This document shows, one piece after another, positions 37,526 through 47,409 of a DNA stretch of 62,560 nt (positions within the stretch are counted from its first letter, which is position 1; every line of letters begins with the position of its first letter). The DNA is taken from the NCBI RefSeq assembly GCF_022832435.1, contig NZ_JALHLF010000011.1, forward strand, positions 1 through 62,560. The letters run 5' to 3'. Source of the stretch: Novosphingobium organovorum. Its GTDB lineage: Bacteria; Pseudomonadota; Alphaproteobacteria; Sphingomonadales; Sphingomonadaceae. Under the pieces are notes generated by a model. It did no database searches. It was given only the letters and a program-made list of their open reading frames with translations, and was not told the origin of the DNA. The translations under genes were made by a program, and so were the position numbers.

Positions 37526-38588
37526 CGTCGGGCCAGTTCGGGGACGCCAGCCCCATTACCTTGAACAACGCACCCATCTGTCCCTCCTCGATCAGGCGCT
37601 CCTTTGCCGCATGGAGCGCCTTGGTGTGCTGGGGGGCGACCTTGGCGAGCGCCTGCGCGCGCGCCTCGATCCCCAGATCGCGCAGGAAACGCCCCTGCGT
37701 CACCGTGCCCAGGTGCCGACAATCGTGCGAAAGCGCGACCTTGGCAAGCGCGGCGAAATCGACATGGCAGGTCAGGTCCGCCTCGCCCGGCGCGACGAAG
37801 GGATCGACGCGGGTGTGCGCGCGCAGCGCCTGAAGCGTCGAGCCGGTGCGGAAGTGGTCGTGCCCGTAATCGATCAGCAGCGCCGCCCCGCCCTGGTCGA
37901 CCAGACGGCCCGCCAGTTCATAGACCACCGCCGCCGCGCCGGGGCAGGTTTCGATCAGCGTGCCTTCGGGGCTGTCCTTCCATTCGGCCGGAACCGCCGC
38001 GTCCATCGGCTTGGTCCCGGCCACCGGCAGGAAGCGCCCGTCCTGGAAATCGACCAGCCGCTCGCGCCAGCCATCGGCCATGCGCACCAGCTGACGCACT
38101 GCGAGCGCGTCGAGAAATTCGTTGCCAACTACCAGCAGCGGCCCGTCCATCGGCACGGTGGAGAGATCGGCGTGAAGCTGCGCGCCGGGCACCGCCGCGA
38201 TTTGCAGGTCCTTGAGCGTGGTCGAACTTTCGACGAAGTGGACCCTGGGTTCGAGCCCGTAGCGCTTCATCGCACGCAGCGCGTCCTTGGCCAGCGTGCC
38301 ACGCCCCGGCCCCAGTTCGACGTAGTGCACCGCCTCGTCACGGCCCGCGCGGATCCAGATGTCCGCGAGCCACAATCCGATCAGTTCGCCGAACATCTGG
38401 CTGATTTCGGGCGCGGTGATGAAGTCCCCGCCCGAGCCCAGCGGGTCCTTGCCCGCGTAGTAGCGCGCGTTCGATTCGCCCATGTAGTGCTGGAGCGTGA
38501 TCGGCCCGAAATTGGCGATCACGCGCTGGAAGATGGTGGTCAGCGTTTCCTCGCGGCTGCCACCCGAACCTGCCCCCACTGCGCTCAC
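37512..38588 (-). CDS. MidA/NDUFAF7-type class I SAM-dependent methyltransferase
   Basis: 358 residues. Relative of NDUFAF7, which methylates an arginine of the NDUFS2 subunit of complex I during assembly. Features: RVIANFGPITLQHYMGESN, GGDFITAPEISQMFGELIGL, the SAM motif YVELGPGRGTLAKDALR, and LLVVGNEFLDALAVRQ with DYGHDHFR. GTG 38588 overlaps the lgt stop as GTGA. The zf-CHCC gene at 23108 is another complex-I-linked gene in the window. Confidence 0.9.
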   Translation of the reverse strand: MSAVGAGSGGSREETLTTIFQRVIANFGPITLQHYMGESNARYYAGKDPLGSGGDFITAPEISQMFGELIGLWLADIWIRAGRDEAVHYVELGPGRGTLAKDALRAMKRYGLEPRVHFVESSTTLKDLQIAAVPGAQLHADLSTVPMDGPLLVVGNEFLDALAVRQLVRMADGWRERLVDFQDGRFLPVAGTKPMDAAVPAEWKDSPEGTLIETCPGAAAVVYELAGRLVDQGGAALLIDYGHDHFRTGSTLQALRAHTRVDPFVAPGEADLTCHVDFAALAKVALSHDCRHLGTVTQGRFLRDLGIEARAQALAKVAPQHTKALHAAKERLIEEGQMGALFKVMGLASPNWPDGAGF

Positions 38589-39538
38589 TCGGCCGCCCCG
38601 CCCGTTTCTCCGCCCGTTTCCCCGGCTGCGGCGGGTGCGCCGGCTTCGGGCAAGCGCGCGGCACCAAGCGAAGGGCGCGCCAGCGCGCGGCCGACCAGCG
38701 TCAGGCCCAGCAGGATGAGCGGGATCGTCAGCCACTGGCCCATCGACAGCCCGGTCTCGTGCGCGAAGGTTTCCAGCTGGGCGTCGGGCTCGCGGAAGAA
38801 CTCGACGATGAAGCGCGCGCAGGCGATCCCGGTCACGAACACGCCCGCCAGCATTCCGGGGCGGAACCGCGCGCGCGTCTTCCAGAACAGCGGCAGCATG
38901 ATGAGGATCATCATCAGCCCCTCCAGCCCCGCTTCGTAAAGCTGGCTGGGATGGCGCGGCAGCTGGTCGGGGGCATCGGGGAAGACCATTTCCCAGGGCA
39001 CGTAGTTGACCACGACCCGGCCCCACAGCTCGCCGTTGACGAAGTTGGCGAGCCGCCCGAACATCATCCCGAACGGCACGCAGACCGCCACGTAGTCCAC
39101 CACGCGCAGGAAGTTGAGCTTGCCGCGCCAGGCGACGTAGGCCATCGCCAGCGTCACGCCGATCAGCCCGCCGTGGAAGCTCATGCCCCCGTGCCACAGC
39201 TTGACGAGCTCGGAAGGGTGCGCCCAGAGGCTGGGAATGCCGGTATCCCCGCCGGTGTAGAAGGTTGCATAGCCCAGCCGTCCGCCCAGGATCACCCCGA
39301 TCGTGCAGTAGAAGAACAGGTCGTCGACATGGCGCTGGGCCATCGGCGCGCCGGGCTGGCGGATCATGCGCGAGACCTGCCAGTAGGCCAGGATGATGCC
39401 CGCAAGATAGGCCAGCGAGTACCAGCGCAATTCGAAACTGCCGATCTGGAAGACGTAGCTCTTGAGCCCCAGGTTCACCCAGTAGATCGGTTCATGCGCT
39501 TGCGCGGCGGCGGCGACAGCCAGAGTTGTCAGGGACAA
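38585..39538 (-). CDS. lgt: Prolipoprotein diacylglyceryl transferase
   Basis: Attaches diacylglycerol from phosphatidylglycerol to the lipobox Cys of prolipoproteins, in the inner membrane. 317 residues with about seven helices. The conserved Lgt motifs are HGGMSFHGGLIGV and GRLANFVNGELWGR, plus RHPSQLYEAGLEG and RFIVEFFREPD. Start TTG 39538 with AAGGCAA and GAGGT stretches upstream; shorter starts would lose the first helix. Four other proteins in the window have lipoboxes, which are its predicted substrates. Confidence 0.95.
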   Translation of the reverse strand: MSLTTLAVAAAAQAHEPIYWVNLGLKSYVFQIGSFELRWYSLAYLAGIILAYWQVSRMIRQPGAPMAQRHVDDLFFYCTIGVILGGRLGYATFYTGGDTGIPSLWAHPSELVKLWHGGMSFHGGLIGVTLAMAYVAWRGKLNFLRVVDYVAVCVPFGMMFGRLANFVNGELWGRVVVNYVPWEMVFPDAPDQLPRHPSQLYEAGLEGLMMILIMLPLFWKTRARFRPGMLAGVFVTGIACARFIVEFFREPDAQLETFAHETGLSMGQWLTIPLILLGLTLVGRALARPSLGAARLPEAGAPAAAGETGGETGGAAE

Positions 39539-39759
39539 TTGCCTTGGACCTCGTTGATTCGTTTTGCAGCCTCGCGCGGCCTTTGGCCAGCCGACGAGCG
39601 GACGCTTGCGCCGCCTTCTGGCATAGCCGTCTTGCCGATGGTAGCCGCCAAATGCAGCGGCCCGCGCAAAATACGCGGCAAACCGAGGGAAAATTTGGCA
39701 CCCGCGCGCCCTTGCGACGGGTTCCTCTCCGGCCCCGGTCGGTCTAGAAGCGCCGGGTC

Positions 39760-42510
39760 ATGAGTGTCATCCGTATTCCCTCGCCCCGCTCCGTGATCGA
39801 CCGGCGCGAACTGGTCCAGACGATCGACAAGCTCGTCGCCGCCTATGGCGCGGCCAAGGCGCGCCCGTTCATCGTCGAGACGATGCGCACCGCGCTGGGC
39901 GATGGGCGTGCGGAAATCTCGCGCCGGCTGCGCGAAAAGCCCTCCGCCGGGCACGAGGTCGCCGAGGCGCAGGCGTTCCTGACCGACCAGCTGCTGCGCG
40001 TGATCCACGACCATGTCGTCAAGCACGTCTACCCGGCCAGCAACCGCTCGAAGGGTGAGCGGCTGTGCTTCATGGCGGTGGGCGGCTACGGGCGCGGCGA
40101 AATGGCCCCGCATTCGGACGTTGACATCGCCTTCCTGACCCCGATCAAGCACACCGCCTGGTGCGAGCAGGTGATCGAGGCGATGCTCTATTTCATGTGG
40201 GACCTGGCGCTCAAGGTCGGCCATTCGAGCCGCTCGCTCGACGACATGGTGCGCATGGCCAAGTCCGACCTCACCATCCGCACCGCGATGCTCGAAGGGC
40301 GCTACGTGTGGGGCGACCAGGACCTCTACGAGGAAGCGCAGGCGCGCTTCTGGCGCGACGTGGTCTCGGGCACCGAACGCCAGTTCGTGGTCGAGAAGCT
40401 GGCCGAGCGCGAAGAACGCCACAAGCGCATGGGCGACAGCCGCTATGTCGTCGAGCCGAACATCAAGGAGGGCAAGGGGGGCCTGCGCGACCTGCACACG
40501 CTCTACTGGATCGGCAAGTACATGCACCATGTGCGCGATCCGGGCGAACTGGTCGACGCCGGGCTGTTCAGCCGCAAGGAATACCTCGCCTTCCGCCGCG
40601 CGGAGAACTTCTTCTGGGCGGTGCGCTGCCACCTGCACACGATCACCCGACGCGCCGAGGACCGGCTGACCTTCGACCTCCAGCGCGAGGTCGCCTCGCG
40701 CATGAACTACACCGACCGCCCCGGCAAAAGCGCGGTCGAGCGGTTCATGCACATGTTCTTTCTCCAGGCCAAGACCGTGGGCAGCCTAACCGGCGTCTTC
40801 CTCGCCCAGCTCGACGAACAGTTCGCCAAGCGCCAGCCGCGCGGCTTGCTCGCCGGGTTCAAGGCCAAGGAGCGCGTGGTCAAGGGCTACAAGGTCTTCG
40901 GCGGGCGCATCAAGGCGCCTTCGGACGACTGGTTCGCCGCCGATCCGGTGCGCATGATCGAGATCTTCGTGATCGCCGACAAGGAAGGGCTCGAGGTCCA
41001 TCCCGAGACCATGCGCCAGATCCAGCACGACGCCGCGCTGATCAAGGAGGAGGTGCGCCACGATCCGCGCGCCAACGCGCTGTTCCTCGAACTGCTGACC
41101 AGCCGCAACGATCCCGAAGGCGTGCTGCGCTGGTTCAACGAGGCGGGGGTGTTCGGCCGCTTCATCACCGAATTCGGCCGCGTCAACGCGCAGATGCAGT
41201 TCGACATGTACCACCACTACACGGTGGACGAACACACCATCCGCGCCATCGGCCTGCTTTCCCGGATCGAAAAGGGCGAGCTCAAGGACGACCATCCGCT
41301 CGCGGTGGGCATCATCGGCAAGGTGCGCTCGCGCCGCGCGCTCTACGCCTCGGTGCTGCTCCACGACATCGCCAAGGGGCGTGGCGGCGATCACTCGGTG
41401 CTCGGTGCCGAAATCGCGCTCAATTTGTGCCCGCGCTTCGGCTTCGACGAGGAAGAGACCGAACTGGTTTCCTGGCTGGTGCGCTACCACCTGCTGCTCG
41501 CCGCCACCGCCTTCAAGCGCGACCTGTCGGACGCCAAGACGATCTTCGATTTCGTCGAGAAGATGGAATCGCTCGACCGCCTGCGCCAGCTCACCCTGCT
41601 CACCATCGTCGACATCCGCGCGGTGGGTCCGGGCACCTGGAACTCGTGGAAGCGCCAGCTCATCGCCGCGCTCTACAACGCCGCCGAGGAACGCCTGCGG
41701 CTGGGCCACGCGCAGTTCGGCCGCGAGCAGCGGGTCGAGGCGAAGAAGGAGGCGGTGCGCGCCCTCGCCCCCGAAAACGCCGCGCTGGTCGAAAAGGTGG
41801 GCGGCAAGTTCATCGACGCCTACTGGATCGCCGAGCCCGAGGACGTCATTTCCAAGAACCTCGCCCAGTTGCTCGCCGCCGACGATGATCCGCTCTCGAT
41901 CCAGACCGAATACTACCCCGCACGCGGCGCGACGCTGGTGACAGTGATCGCCTCGGACCATCCGGGCCTGTTCTACCGCATCGCGGGGGGCATTCACCTT
42001 GCGGGCGGCAACATCATCGACGCGCGCATCCACACCACACGCACCGGCCGCGCGGTCGACAACTTCCTGGTGCAGGACCCGCTCGGCCGCCCGTTCAGCG
42101 AGGACAGCCAGCTCGACCGGCTGCGCTCCTCGATCGAGAACGCGCTTGCCAACCGCATCAAGATCCTGCCCCAGCTGGTCGCCAAGCCGGAGGTGCGCCC
42201 GCGCGCCGACGCCTTCGAGGTGCGCCCGCGCGTGCTGTTCGACAACGGCGCCTCGAACCGCTTCACCGTGGTCGAAGTGACCGCGCGCGACCGTCCGGCC
42301 CTCCTCAACCGGCTGGCCCACGCGCTGTTCGAAGCCAAGCTGATGGTCTATTCGGCGCATATCGCGACCTATGGCGAACGCGCGGTCGACACGTTCTACG
42401 TGACCGACCTGCTGGGCGAGAAGATCGCCTCGAGCAACCGGCTCAAGGCGCTCGAACGGCGTATGCTCGAGGCCGCGAGCGAGGCCGTCGCCGAGACGGT
42501 CGCGACCTGA
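39760..42510 (+). CDS. glnD: [Protein-PII] uridylyltransferase / uridylyl-removing enzyme
   Basis: Nitrogen sensor that uridylylates PII when glutamine is low and removes the UMP when it is high. 916 residues with the full domain order: nucleotidyltransferase (GGYGRGEMAPHSDVDIAFL, about 110), a GlnD UR-UTase helical region (VVEPNIKEGKGGLRDLHTLY), an HD phosphohydrolase domain (SVLLHDIAKGRGGDHSVLGAE, about 535), and two C-terminal ACT domains (TLVTVIASDHPGLFYRIAGG; TVVEVTARDRPALLNRLAHAL) that bind glutamine. ATG 39760. Divergent from lgt. Confidence 0.97.
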   Translation: MSVIRIPSPRSVIDRRELVQTIDKLVAAYGAAKARPFIVETMRTALGDGRAEISRRLREKPSAGHEVAEAQAFLTDQLLRVIHDHVVKHVYPASNRSKGERLCFMAVGGYGRGEMAPHSDVDIAFLTPIKHTAWCEQVIEAMLYFMWDLALKVGHSSRSLDDMVRMAKSDLTIRTAMLEGRYVWGDQDLYEEAQARFWRDVVSGTERQFVVEKLAEREERHKRMGDSRYVVEPNIKEGKGGLRDLHTLYWIGKYMHHVRDPGELVDAGLFSRKEYLAFRRAENFFWAVRCHLHTITRRAEDRLTFDLQREVASRMNYTDRPGKSAVERFMHMFFLQAKTVGSLTGVFLAQLDEQFAKRQPRGLLAGFKAKERVVKGYKVFGGRIKAPSDDWFAADPVRMIEIFVIADKEGLEVHPETMRQIQHDAALIKEEVRHDPRANALFLELLTSRNDPEGVLRWFNEAGVFGRFITEFGRVNAQMQFDMYHHYTVDEHTIRAIGLLSRIEKGELKDDHPLAVGIIGKVRSRRALYASVLLHDIAKGRGGDHSVLGAEIALNLCPRFGFDEEETELVSWLVRYHLLLAATAFKRDLSDAKTIFDFVEKMESLDRLRQLTLLTIVDIRAVGPGTWNSWKRQLIAALYNAAEERLRLGHAQFGREQRVEAKKEAVRALAPENAALVEKVGGKFIDAYWIAEPEDVISKNLAQLLAADDDPLSIQTEYYPARGATLVTVIASDHPGLFYRIAGGIHLAGGNIIDARIHTTRTGRAVDNFLVQDPLGRPFSEDSQLDRLRSSIENALANRIKILPQLVAKPEVRPRADAFEVRPRVLFDNGASNRFTVVEVTARDRPALLNRLAHALFEAKLMVYSAHIATYGERAVDTFYVTDLLGEKIASSNRLKALERRMLEAASEAVAETVAT

Positions 42511-42585
42511 CGGCAAGCACGCCCCAGGCCCTGTCGGCGGGAACATTGGCGCTTCATCAGTTGTAAATCGGGGCCGATGCACCAT

Positions 42586-42602
42586 ATGTTGCATTGCAAC
42601 AT
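42586..42602. promoter_or_regulatory. Palindrome resembling a PhaR operator upstream of the patatin-bdh pair
   Basis: ATGTTGCA-T-TGCAACAT, a perfect 17-base dyad, contains TGCATTGCA, which fits TGC-RNY-GCA reported for the polyhydroxyalkanoate regulator PhaR. It ends 29 bases before the patatin start. Regulation is inferred, not shown. Confidence 0.5.
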
Positions 42603-42630
42603 CCCCAAGTCCGGACTGACGGGAGCGCCC

Positions 42631-43803
42631 ATGAACTTTCACGACAAATCGCTGCGCGCCCACTGGGCCGCCTCGGCCAGCCGTTCCGGCCGCGAAACCG
42701 GCACTTACACGGCGCTGGTGCTCCAGGGCGGCGGCGCGCTCGGCGCCTACCAGGCCGGTGTCTACGAAGCGCTCGCCGCCGAGGACATGCGTCCCGACTG
42801 GATTTCGGGCATCTCGATCGGCGCGATCAACGCCGCGATCATCGCGGGCAACCCGGTGGGTGAGCGGGTCAAGGCGCTGCGCACGTTCTGGCACCGCGCC
42901 TCCTCGCAGCTGCTCTACAAGCTCGACGAACCGATCGGCTTTGCCCGGCGCGCCTACAACGAAGCCTCCTCGATGATCGCCTCGACGATCGGCATTCCCG
43001 GCTTCTTCAACCCCCGCTTCCCCCCGCCCCTGCCCGAATGGCCCAACGATTTCAGCCGCCTGTCGCTTTATGACACCGCCCCCTTGCGCGACAGCCTGCT
43101 CGAACTGGTGGACTTCGAGCGAATCAACCGCGGCGAGGTTCGCCTGAGCACCGGTGCGGTCAACGTGCTCAACGGCAACTTTGTCTATTTCGACAATTTC
43201 GAGCGCCCGATCGGCCCCGAACACATCATGGCGAGCGGCGCGCTGCCCCCCGGCTTCCCCCCGGTCGAGATCGACGGGGAGTGGTACTGGGACGGCGGCC
43301 TGGTTTCCAACACCCCGCTGCAATACGTGCTCGACAACCGGCCACCCTGCGCGATGGAAGTGTTTCAGATCGACCTGTTCTCCGCGCGCGGAGACGTGCC
43401 GCGCACGATGGCCGATGTCGCCCAGCGCGAAAAGGACATCCGCTTCTCCAGCCGCACCCGGCTGGGCACCGACATGTCGCGGCGGCTCCAGCAACTGCGC
43501 GGCGCGGCCCGGCGCCTGGCGCACAAGCTGCCCGAGGAACTGCAGGACGATCCCGATCTCAAGAAGCTGCTCGCCTGCCGTCCCGAAGGTCCGGTCGCGG
43601 TCATGCACCTCATCAATCGCCCGCGCGGCTATGAAACCAATTCAAAGGACTACGAGTTCTCCCGCATGACGGTCGACGAGCACTGGCAGGCCGGCAAGGC
43701 CGACGCCATCTACTCGCTCGAGCATCCCGACTGGATTGACCGAAAGATCGAGCCGGACGAAATCGCCACGTTCGACCTGGCCGGCGACCGCCCGCGCGGC
43801 TGA
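42631..43803 (+). CDS. Patatin-like phospholipase with DUF3734
   Basis: 390 residues. Ser/Asp hydrolase: the oxyanion GGGALGAYQAGVYEAL (about 35), nucleophile elbow GISIGAINA (Ser about 69) and DGGLVSNTPL (Asp). The C-terminal DUF3734 segment includes RGDVPRTMADVAQREKDIRFSSR-type sequence and PRGYETNSKDYEFSR. In alphaproteobacteria this type is often next to 3-hydroxybutyrate dehydrogenase and is annotated as a PHB-related hydrolase. ATG 42631 has GGGAGCG upstream. Followed 75 bases later by bdh, with a likely shared transcript. Confidence 0.88.
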   Translation: MNFHDKSLRAHWAASASRSGRETGTYTALVLQGGGALGAYQAGVYEALAAEDMRPDWISGISIGAINAAIIAGNPVGERVKALRTFWHRASSQLLYKLDEPIGFARRAYNEASSMIASTIGIPGFFNPRFPPPLPEWPNDFSRLSLYDTAPLRDSLLELVDFERINRGEVRLSTGAVNVLNGNFVYFDNFERPIGPEHIMASGALPPGFPPVEIDGEWYWDGGLVSNTPLQYVLDNRPPCAMEVFQIDLFSARGDVPRTMADVAQREKDIRFSSRTRLGTDMSRRLQQLRGAARRLAHKLPEELQDDPDLKKLLACRPEGPVAVMHLINRPRGYETNSKDYEFSRMTVDEHWQAGKADAIYSLEHPDWIDRKIEPDEIATFDLAGDRPRG

Positions 43804-43878
43804 GCCCTACCACGCAGCCCACCAAGCGGTGGTCTCCGGAAGCTGCCCCAAGAGAGAAAACAGGAGAGAGAAGACGAC

Positions 43879-44661
43879 ATGAAGCTCAAGGACAAGGTTT
43901 GCATCGTCACCGGCGCCGCGAGCGGTCTGGGCCTCGCGATCGCGCACAAGTACGCGTCCGAAGGCGCCAAGGTCGCGATTGCCGACCTCAACGCCGACGC
44001 CGCGCAAAAGGCCGCTGACGAAATCAAGGACGCCTATGGCACCGACACCAAGGCGCTGGTCATGGACGTCACCAGCGAGGATGCCGTCAACGACGGTGTT
44101 GCCGCGGTGGTCGAGGCCTGGGGAACGGTCGACGTACTGGTGTCGAACGCCGGCATCCAGATCGTCAACCCGATCGAGGAGTTCAAGTTTTCCGACTGGA
44201 AGAAGATGCTCGCGATCCACCTCGACGGCGCCTTCCTCACCTCCAAGGCGGTGATCCCGCACATGTACAAGCAGGGCTCGGGCGCAATCCTGTTCATGGG
44301 CTCGGTCCATTCCAAGGACGCCAGCAAGCTCAAGAGCGCCTATGTCACCGCCAAGCACGGCCTGCTTGGTCTGGCCCGCACGATCGCGCGCGAAGGTGGC
44401 CCCAAGGGCGTACGTACCAACGTGATCTGCCCCGGCTTCGTGCGCACCCCGCTGGTCGAAAAGCAGATCCCCGAACAGGCCAAGGAACTGGGCATTTCCG
44501 AGGACGAGGTCATCAGCAAGGTGATGCTGGGCAACACCGTCGACACCGAGTTCACCACGGTCGAGGACATCGCCGAAGTCGCGCTGTTCTTCGCCGCCTT
44601 CCCGAGCAACGCGCTGACCGGCCAGTCGCTGCTGGCCAGCCACGGCTGGGTCATGGAATAA
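43879..44661 (+). CDS. 3-hydroxybutyrate dehydrogenase
   Basis: 260 residues, classical short-chain dehydrogenase converting D-3-hydroxybutyrate to acetoacetate with NAD, the step after PHB depolymerisation. Motifs: [12 protein letters not shown] (NAD binding), [31 protein letters not shown] (Ser, Tyr, Lys), and [20 protein letters not shown] with GSxxQ-type C-terminal VIS and substrate residues as in BDH1 bacterial enzymes. The ribosome-binding site AGGAGAGAGAAG is good. Downstream of the patatin gene, so a PHB-mobilisation pair is likely. Confidence 0.9.
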   Translation: MKLKDKVCIVTGAASGLGLAIAHKYASEGAKVAIADLNADAAQKAADEIKDAYGTDTKALVMDVTSEDAVNDGVAAVVEAWGTVDVLVSNAGIQIVNPIEEFKFSDWKKMLAIHLDGAFLTSKAVIPHMYKQGSGAILFMGSVHSKDASKLKSAYVTAKHGLLGLARTIAREGGPKGVRTNVICPGFVRTPLVEKQIPEQAKELGISEDEVISKVMLGNTVDTEFTTVEDIAEVALFFAAFPSNALTGQSLLASHGWVME

Positions 44662-44789
44662 GCCTAAGATCGAACGAGACGGGTCCCGCGCCGGAAAGCC
44701 CCCATGCCTTCCCCCGCGCTGGACACGTCCGTTTCGCAGCCCCGACCGGCGGTTGGGAGAACCACGCCGAGCCAGCCCACACCCGAACC

Positions 44790-44896
44790 CTAGAGCATTT
44801 TCCAGTCAGGTGGAATCACCTGACGGTTCAGAAAATGCGTTAAAACAAAAGGCTAGAGCGGTCGATCTGATGCAATTTGATCGAAAATCGCTCTAG
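44790..44896. repeat. CTAG-bounded intergenic palindromic element
   Basis: Starts CTAGAGC and ends GCTCTAG. Two stem-loops: GCATTTTC/GAAAATGC (44795-44802, 44831-44838) enclosing GTCAGGTG/CACCTGAC (44805-44812, 44817-44824), and CTAGAGCG/CGCTCTAG (44853-44860, 44889-44896) enclosing TCGATC/GATCGA. The TAGAGCATTTTC...TCAGGTGGAATCACCTGA pattern looks like a widespread alphaproteobacterial intergenic repeat (memory, not searched). It lies between convergent bdh and gltX. Confidence 0.88.
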
Positions 44897-44927
44897 GCCA
44901 GGCGGGCCGCTCCAACCTTGACCGGCA

Positions 44928-46256
44928 TCAAGCCGCGCGAAGACGCTCCAGCGCTGCCTCGCGGCCGATCAGCGGCAGCAGCGCGCCCATGTCCGGGCCA
45001 TGTTCCATCCCGGTCAGCGCAAGGCGCAGCGGCAGGAACAGCGCCTTGCCCTTGCGTCCGGTCTGCACCTTGAGCGCCCCGGTAAGCGCCTTCCACACGC
45101 CTTCGTCCCACGCCAGATCAGCGAGAACGACGGCGGCCTCGGCGAGGAACGGCCTGTCCTCCGGCGCAAGACCGGGCTGGGCGATCGGACCGGTGACCAC
45201 CTGCCACCAGTCGTGCGCTTCGTGGACGTGCGCCAGATTGGGGCGGATCGCCTCCCACGCCGCCGCGCTCATGCCCTCGGGCAGGCGCGCGCGCACGGTA
45301 TCAAAGGACAGCGTGTGGACGATCGCGGCGTTGACCCGCTCGAGCTCGGCCTCGTCGAAACGCGCAGGCGCGCGGCCGAAATGGGTAAGGTCGAAGCTTG
45401 CCGCCGCGCCCGCAAGGCGCAGCGACGGGTCGACCGGATCGCTCGTCCCCAGCCGCGCCAGCAGCGCGATCAGCGCCTCGGGCTCGATCCCCATCTCGCG
45501 CAGCTGCGCCACGCCGAGCGAGCCCAGCCGCTTGGACAGCTTACCCTCGGTTCCCACCAGCAGCGCCTCATGCGCGAAGCGCGGTACGGTGCCGCCAAGC
45601 GCGGTGAACATCTGGACCTGCGTCGCGGTGTTCGAAACGTGGTCCTCACCGCGCAGGACGTCGGTCACGCCCATCGCGATATCGTCGATCACCGAGGGCA
45701 GCATGTAGAGCCACGAACCGTCGGCGCGGCGGATCACCGGGTCGGACATGGCGGCGGGATCGAAGCTCTGGGGCCCGCGCACACCATCGTCCCAGCCGAT
45801 CGCCTCCTCGCGATCGAGCAGGAAGCGCCAGTGCGGCAGATCGCCCGCCGCGATGCGCGCGGCCTTCGCATCCTCGCCCAGCGCCAGCGCGGCGCGGTCG
45901 TAGATCGGAGCGAGGCCACGGCCGAGCAGGACCTTGCGCTTGAGGTCCAGCTCCTGCGGGGTTTCCCAGCACGGATAGACCCGGCCCGCGGCCTTGAGCC
46001 GCTCGAACTCCGCCTCATAAAGCGCGAAACGGGCCGACTGGCGCTCCTCGCCCTCGGGATGGAGGCCAAGCCAGGCGAGATCGGCGCGAATCGCCTCGAC
46101 ATAGTCCTCGCGTGAGCGCGCCGCGTCGGTATCGTCAATGCGCAGGACGAAACGCCCGCCCGCGCGCTTGGCCAGCAGCCAGTTGTGCAGGGCGGTGCGG
46201 ATGTTGCCGACGTGGAGCAGCCCCGTGGGCGAAGGTGCAAAGCGCGTGGTGGTCAT
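44928..46256 (-). CDS. gltX: Glutamate-tRNA ligase (short, GltX2-like)
   Basis: Charges tRNA-Glu and/or tRNA-Gln with glutamate. 442 residues. HIGH-type motif GLLHVGNIRTALHNWL, then RIDDTDAARS, and KMSKS-type GKLSKRLG (about 237). The RIDDTD variant (RIEDTD in most) and short length mark the second GluRS that many alphaproteobacteria carry, often for tRNA-Gln supplied to GatCAB. No second gltX is seen here. The anticodon-binding C-terminal domain is short. ATG 46256. Confidence 0.92.
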   Translation of the reverse strand: MTTTRFAPSPTGLLHVGNIRTALHNWLLAKRAGGRFVLRIDDTDAARSREDYVEAIRADLAWLGLHPEGEERQSARFALYEAEFERLKAAGRVYPCWETPQELDLKRKVLLGRGLAPIYDRAALALGEDAKAARIAAGDLPHWRFLLDREEAIGWDDGVRGPQSFDPAAMSDPVIRRADGSWLYMLPSVIDDIAMGVTDVLRGEDHVSNTATQVQMFTALGGTVPRFAHEALLVGTEGKLSKRLGSLGVAQLREMGIEPEALIALLARLGTSDPVDPSLRLAGAAASFDLTHFGRAPARFDEAELERVNAAIVHTLSFDTVRARLPEGMSAAAWEAIRPNLAHVHEAHDWWQVVTGPIAQPGLAPEDRPFLAEAAVVLADLAWDEGVWKALTGALKVQTGRKGKALFLPLRLALTGMEHGPDMGALLPLIGREAALERLRAA

Positions 46257-46337
46257 GGCCAGCGCGATTACGTTGCCGCGCGGGGAAGGTCAAAGGCTGG
46301 TTGCCCCCTTCCCGCCTTCGGCCGCTGTCCTCCCGGA

Positions 46338-47402
46338 TCAGCCGGCCACGCGGCCGCGCTCGCGCAGCGCCGAATAGAGCGCGTCGGCGCGCAGCAGCAG
46401 TTCGGCGTCGAACGGCTGATCGACCCGGCCTTGTGCCAGCACGAAGTCCGGGCGCGGCGATGGCCCCTCCGGCCCGGCGAGCGCCAGCGCGTCGACCAGC
46501 CGATCCCACACCGCGGGCTGCTGGCACAGATCTTCGTGGCATACGAAGGTCAGTCCCGGCGCGTCGAGCGCGCAGAGCGTCTCGTGCACGTCGATCCACA
46601 GCGCCAGCCAGTGGTTGGGATCGGCCGCGCTCCAGCGCGCAGCAGACATATGGCCGAAGTCGAAGGGGCGATGGCCCTCACCGAATTCGTGGTGGACCAG
46701 CCAGTCCATGTAGCGCCGCACGAACGGCTCCTTGCGCTGCACCGCGCTGAAATGGCGGTGCTGGCGCAGGAGCGAGGCGGCCTGCGTCTCGGGGCGGCGA
46801 AAGGGGATCACGAAGCGCGCCGCGGGAAAGGCGCCAAGCAGCGCGGGCAGGCGCAGGATGTTGTTGTTGTTCTTGGACAGATAGCGGGTCGGCCCTGCCT
46901 CTCCCGAGGCCAGCACCGCACCGACGTAGTCCTGGAAACGCGCCAGCAGCCGCGCATCGGGATCATGCGGGCGCAGCGCGTCGCGCCCGATGTAGTCGTG
47001 CCCGGCGTGGATGCGCCAGAACACCTGTTCGAGCGCTTCGGGGCTCTCCACGCTCGCCGCGATGCGATCACCGTGCGCGCGCTCGCGGCTCACCGCCTCG
47101 GCCTGCCAGCGGCGCGACACGCGCTGCCACAGGTTGGGCGCCAGCGGAAAGGGCATGTCGCGGTAGGTGAGCGAGCGGAACAGCCCGCTCTCGTGGATCG
47201 AACGCAGCAGGATCGTCGTCCCGGCTCGGGCAAGGCCGGTCACGAAGACGTGCTGGCCCGCGGCGACGGCGGCGCGATCGCGCTGCCCCGCGCTCGCCTT
47301 CTGGTCGAGATCGAACGAGAGTTCGGCCAGCGCCGGCAGGCCCAGCGCGAGGCGGTGCAGCAGGCGGTCGGCCAGGGTGTAGTGCGAAACCGCCTCGCTC
47401 AT
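46338..47402 (-). CDS. Sulfotransferase family protein
   Basis: 354 residues, P-loop PAPS-dependent sulfotransferase type. The 5'-phosphosulfate-binding loop FVTGLARAGTTIL (about 55) and the 3'-phosphate segment AARFVIPFRRPETQAASLL (about 205) are clear. No signal peptide. Fourth gene of a minus-strand cluster: arylsulfotransferase (49351) - GPGSG-type membrane peptide (48011) - membrane protein (47793) - this gene, 7 bases apart. Acceptor unknown. Confidence 0.85.
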   Translation of the reverse strand: MSEAVSHYTLADRLLHRLALGLPALAELSFDLDQKASAGQRDRAAVAAGQHVFVTGLARAGTTILLRSIHESGLFRSLTYRDMPFPLAPNLWQRVSRRWQAEAVSRERAHGDRIAASVESPEALEQVFWRIHAGHDYIGRDALRPHDPDARLLARFQDYVGAVLASGEAGPTRYLSKNNNNILRLPALLGAFPAARFVIPFRRPETQAASLLRQHRHFSAVQRKEPFVRRYMDWLVHHEFGEGHRPFDFGHMSAARWSAADPNHWLALWIDVHETLCALDAPGLTFVCHEDLCQQPAVWDRLVDALALAGPEGPSPRPDFVLAQGRVDQPFDAELLLRADALYSALRERGRVAG

Positions 47403-47409
47403 CGCAGGC

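Noticed and set aside
40786..43608. 940-codon open frame antisense to glnD and the patatin gene
   Set aside because: Antisense shadow; spans two clear genes and the gap between them, no motif seen.
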